Shown here: one piece after another, positions 5,768-7,176 of the stretch | Numbering within the stretch: position 1 is the first letter of the stretch | Layout of the letters: every line of letters begins with the position of its first letter | Source of the DNA: Methylovirgula sp. | GTDB lineage: Bacteria > Pseudomonadota > Alphaproteobacteria > Rhizobiales > Beijerinckiaceae | Direction: 5' to 3' | Assembly: GCA_030040215.1 (NCBI GenBank) | Contig: JASHUD010000070.1 | Location: 1-7,176 of the forward strand | DNA: 7,176 nt | Program-made: the position numbers and the translations under genes | The notes under the pieces: generated by a model | Databases searched by the model: none | What the model was told of the DNA's origin: nothing | The model's input: only the letters and a program-made list of their open reading frames with translations

Positions 5768-6484
5768 TCAATCCGGCAGACATTGGTTCTGCGCCACGCG
5801 ATAAATCCGCTCGCGGCCGAGTACATGGGCGAAAACCGGGCCGCCGCGTCGAAACAGCGTCGCGAAAGCGCCGTCGCATAAATTGAGGCCGCCGGCATAG
5901 GCGCCGAAGGCCGGCAGCACGCAACGGATCGCGTCGCTGACGAAACAGCGCCGCCGAACCGAGCCGCCGGCGCCCGCGACGCGCGCCGTGGGATGCAGAT
6001 GGCCGGCGATCTCGGACGAGGCCGCCCCAGCCTCCGGCCTATGCCGAAACGAGATGCCGGCAATCTCCAGTTCGGCAACGCGGGCGCCGCCGAGATCGGC
6101 CGGCAGGCGCGGATCGTGATTGCCGGCGATCCAGATCCAATCGCGGCCGCGTTGCAAGCGGAAAAGCGCGGCGCGATCCTGCCCCGAAAGCCGCGCGGCG
6201 CCGTCGACGTCGTGGAAGGAATCGCCGAGCGCCAATACGGCGCGCGGCGCATAGCGGGCGATCAGCACGCCGAGCGCGGCAAGCGTCGTCGCGGTGTCAT
6301 ACGGCGGCAGGAACACGCGCCGCGCGGCATAGGCGGAGCCTTTTTCAAGGTGAAGGTCGGCGACCGCGAGCAGCCGTTCCTCGCGCCAATAGAGCGCCCC
6401 CATCGGGTCGGCGATGAATTGGGCGCGTCCTAGCCCGAGGAGATGCTCGGCCGCGTGCCAAGGATCGCGTTGCATGCTGTTCAT
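5768..6484 (-). CDS. pdeM: PdeM-type metallophosphoesterase (ligase-associated DNA damage response endonuclease)
   Basis: A 238-residue calcineurin-like phosphoesterase with every metal-binding block in order: D43-L-H45 in D-L-H-L-E-K-G, G87-D88 in A-L-G-D-S-F-H-D, G121-N-H-D124, H147 in F-R-H-R-P, and G161-H-L-H-P165. These coordinate a two-metal centre that cuts phosphodiester bonds. The D-L-H-L-E-K-G block and the length match the PdeM family, named for clustering with an ATP-dependent DNA ligase, an Lhr-like helicase and an exonuclease in a predicted DNA repair set. None of those partners is in this window; they may lie elsewhere in the genome. The ATG at 6482-6484 was chosen because the recognisable protein begins there; another ATG at 6473-6475 is three codons in, and neither has a clear ribosome site. 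The frame stays open upstream across the icd promoter, but that extension is antisense to icd and not protein-like. It is divergent from icd, with 225 bases between. Confidence 0.9.
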   Translation of the reverse strand: MNSMQRDPWHAAEHLLGLGRAQFIADPMGALYWREERLLAVADLHLEKGSAYAARRVFLPPYDTATTLAALGVLIARYAPRAVLALGDSFHDVDGAARLSGQDRAALFRLQRGRDWIWIAGNHDPRLPADLGGARVAELEIAGISFRHRPEAGAASSEIAGHLHPTARVAGAGGSVRRRCFVSDAIRCVLPAFGAYAGGLNLCDGAFATLFRRGGPVFAHVLGRERIYRVAQNQCLPD

Positions 6485-6535
6485 CAAGGGATCGGCGCGC
6501 CAGGCCAGCGGGAGAGAAACCGGAACGATTCGCCC

Positions 6536-6564
6536 ACTATGCTGAGCTGCCTCGCTCCGATCAA
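6536..6564 (-). promoter_or_regulatory. Predicted promoter of pdeM
   Basis: On the minus strand TTGATC (6559-6564) and CATAGT (6536-6541) are separated by 17 bases, each matching four of six sigma-70 consensus positions. Transcription would start near 6529, about 45 bases before the proposed ATG. Confidence 0.35.
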
Positions 6565-6581
6565 GAGCGCCCGCAATTTCG

Positions 6582-6594
6582 GCACAAGATGTGC
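6582..6594. repeat. Small palindrome between pdeM and icd
   Basis: GCACA-AGA-TGTGC has 5-base arms around three bases. It lies between the two predicted divergent promoters, upstream of both -35 boxes, a place where a regulator could act on either gene. It is short enough to be chance. Confidence 0.2.
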
Positions 6595-6639
6595 AGATTT
6601 GCGCCGGCCGTGGGCGGATCTCGGCGCCGCGGCGACGCT

Positions 6640-6667
6640 TTGCCGTCTCCTGCCGCGATGCTATAGG
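6640..6667 (+). promoter_or_regulatory. Predicted promoter of icd
   Basis: TTGCCG (6640-6645) and TATAGG (6662-6667, within GCTATAGG) are 16 bases apart and match four of six positions each. CTATA-type -10 boxes are usual in alphaproteobacterial housekeeping promoters. The start would be near 6674, giving a leader of about 36 bases. Confidence 0.4.
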
Positions 6668-6696
6668 GGCGGCGCAATTCCCCAGGCCATTCCGCG

Positions 6697-6702
6697 AGAA
6701 GG
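6697..6702 (+). promoter_or_regulatory. Ribosome binding site of icd
   Basis: AGAAGG lies seven bases before the ATG at 6710, a good spacing that supports this start. Confidence 0.6.
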
Positions 6703-6709
6703 TTCTTCG

Positions 6710-7176
6710 ATGAACAAGATCAAGGTCGCAAATCCCGTCGTCGAACTCGACGGCGACGAGATGACCCGGATCATCTGGCACCTCATCCGCGACAAGCTCA
6801 TCGATCCCTATCTCGACATCAACCTCGAGTATTACGACCTCTCCATTCAGAATCGCGACGCCACCGACGATCAGGTGACGGTCGACGCCGCCAACGCGGT
6901 AAAAAAATGGGGCGTCGGCGTAAAATGCGCGACGATCACGCCCGACGAGGCGCGGGTCGCCGAGTTCGGCCTCAAGGAGATGTGGAAATCGCCGAACGGG
7001 ACGATCCGCAACATCCTCGGCGGCGTCATCTTCCGCGAGCCGATCATCTGCCGGAATGTGCCGCGCCTCGTGCCCGGCTGGACCGCGCCGATCGTCGTCG
7101 GCCGTCATGCCTTCGGCGACCAATACCGGGCGGTCGATTTCAAAGTGCCGGGCAGCGGGCGGCTTTCCATTAAGTT
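6710..7176 (+). CDS. icd: NADP-dependent isocitrate dehydrogenase, N-terminal 155 residues (3' end outside the window)
   Basis: Catalyses oxidative decarboxylation of isocitrate to 2-oxoglutarate with NADP in the tricarboxylic acid cycle, in the cytoplasm. The start M-N-K-I-K-V-A-N-P-V-V-E-L-D-G-D-E-M-T-R belongs to the eukaryotic-type (homodimeric, about 400-residue) subfamily common in alphaproteobacteria, not the E. coli type. Visible landmarks are K-C-A-T-I-T-P-D-E-A-R (nucleotide-binding region, about residues 73-83), the substrate-binding W-K-S-P-N-G-T-I-R-N (about 92-101), R-E-P-I-I (about 110-114) and G-R-H-A-F-G-D-Q-Y-R-A (about 133-143), with the isocitrate-binding Ser and Arg residues in place. 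The frame runs open to the right edge, so about 38% of the usual length is seen. No defect is visible. Confidence 0.96.
   Translation, partial: MNKIKVANPVVELDGDEMTRIIWHLIRDKLIDPYLDINLEYYDLSIQNRDATDDQVTVDAANAVKKWGVGVKCATITPDEARVAEFGLKEMWKSPNGTIRNILGGVIFREPIICRNVPRLVPGWTAPIVVGRHAFGDQYRAVDFKVPGSGRLSIK

Noticed and set aside
6485..7123. Upstream extension of the pdeM frame to 7123 on the minus strand
   Set aside because: It is antisense to the clearly coding icd and crosses both predicted promoters. Long open antisense frames are expected opposite GC-rich codons, and the PdeM family length fits a start near 6484.
1..7176. CRISPR array, tRNA or rRNA gene
   Set aside because: No regularly spaced repeats, cloverleaf with T-loop signature or rRNA-like sequence was seen on either strand.

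Overview
The window looks like a GC-rich alphaproteobacterial chromosome, most likely from the Hyphomicrobiales (Rhizobiales) or a close relative. The evidence is a PodJ-like polarity protein (coiled coil, one membrane segment, Sel1 repeats), an eukaryotic-type NADP-isocitrate dehydrogenase, a PdeM-type phosphoesterase, strong G/C third-position use, and GANTC and CtrA-like motifs upstream of the polarity gene. The assignment rests on gene content only; no marker gene is present.

Layout. Bases 1-247 hold the 3' end of an IS1595-family transposase, cut by the window edge. Next, on the minus strand, is a two-gene unit (263-2094): a DUF262/ParB-like protein with a C-terminal HNH nuclease domain, followed by a 61-residue, extremely basic small protein whose ATG overlaps the nuclease gene's TGA (TGATG). 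The unit is clearly lower in GC than the rest (42-43% in two 60-base rows I counted, against 63% or more in rows of the core genes). A promoter with a perfect TTGACA -35 box lies upstream of it, overlain by two interlocking palindromes that look like an operator. Low GC, the transposase remnant, the nuclease architecture and the overlapping genes together suggest an acquired defence-type island of the broad GmrSD/SspE kind, but not a standard member.

From about 2200 the sequence returns to core-genome character. A long PodJ-like gene (2392-5223) is preceded by a near-consensus CtrA box and two GANTC methylation sites, suggesting cell-cycle control. A small exported protein (5248-5616, minus) converges on it. 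A 151-base gap then carries a perfect hairpin. PdeM, a metallophosphoesterase known as a partner of a DNA ligase and helicase, lies at 5768-6484 (minus). It is transcribed divergently from icd, whose 5' third (6710 to the edge) ends the window. A recognisable promoter exists for each of the divergent pair.

The best candidate for something undescribed is the nuclease plus basic small protein unit with its own palindromic control region. Its function as defence is inference; domain content and gene overlap are read directly from the sequence.
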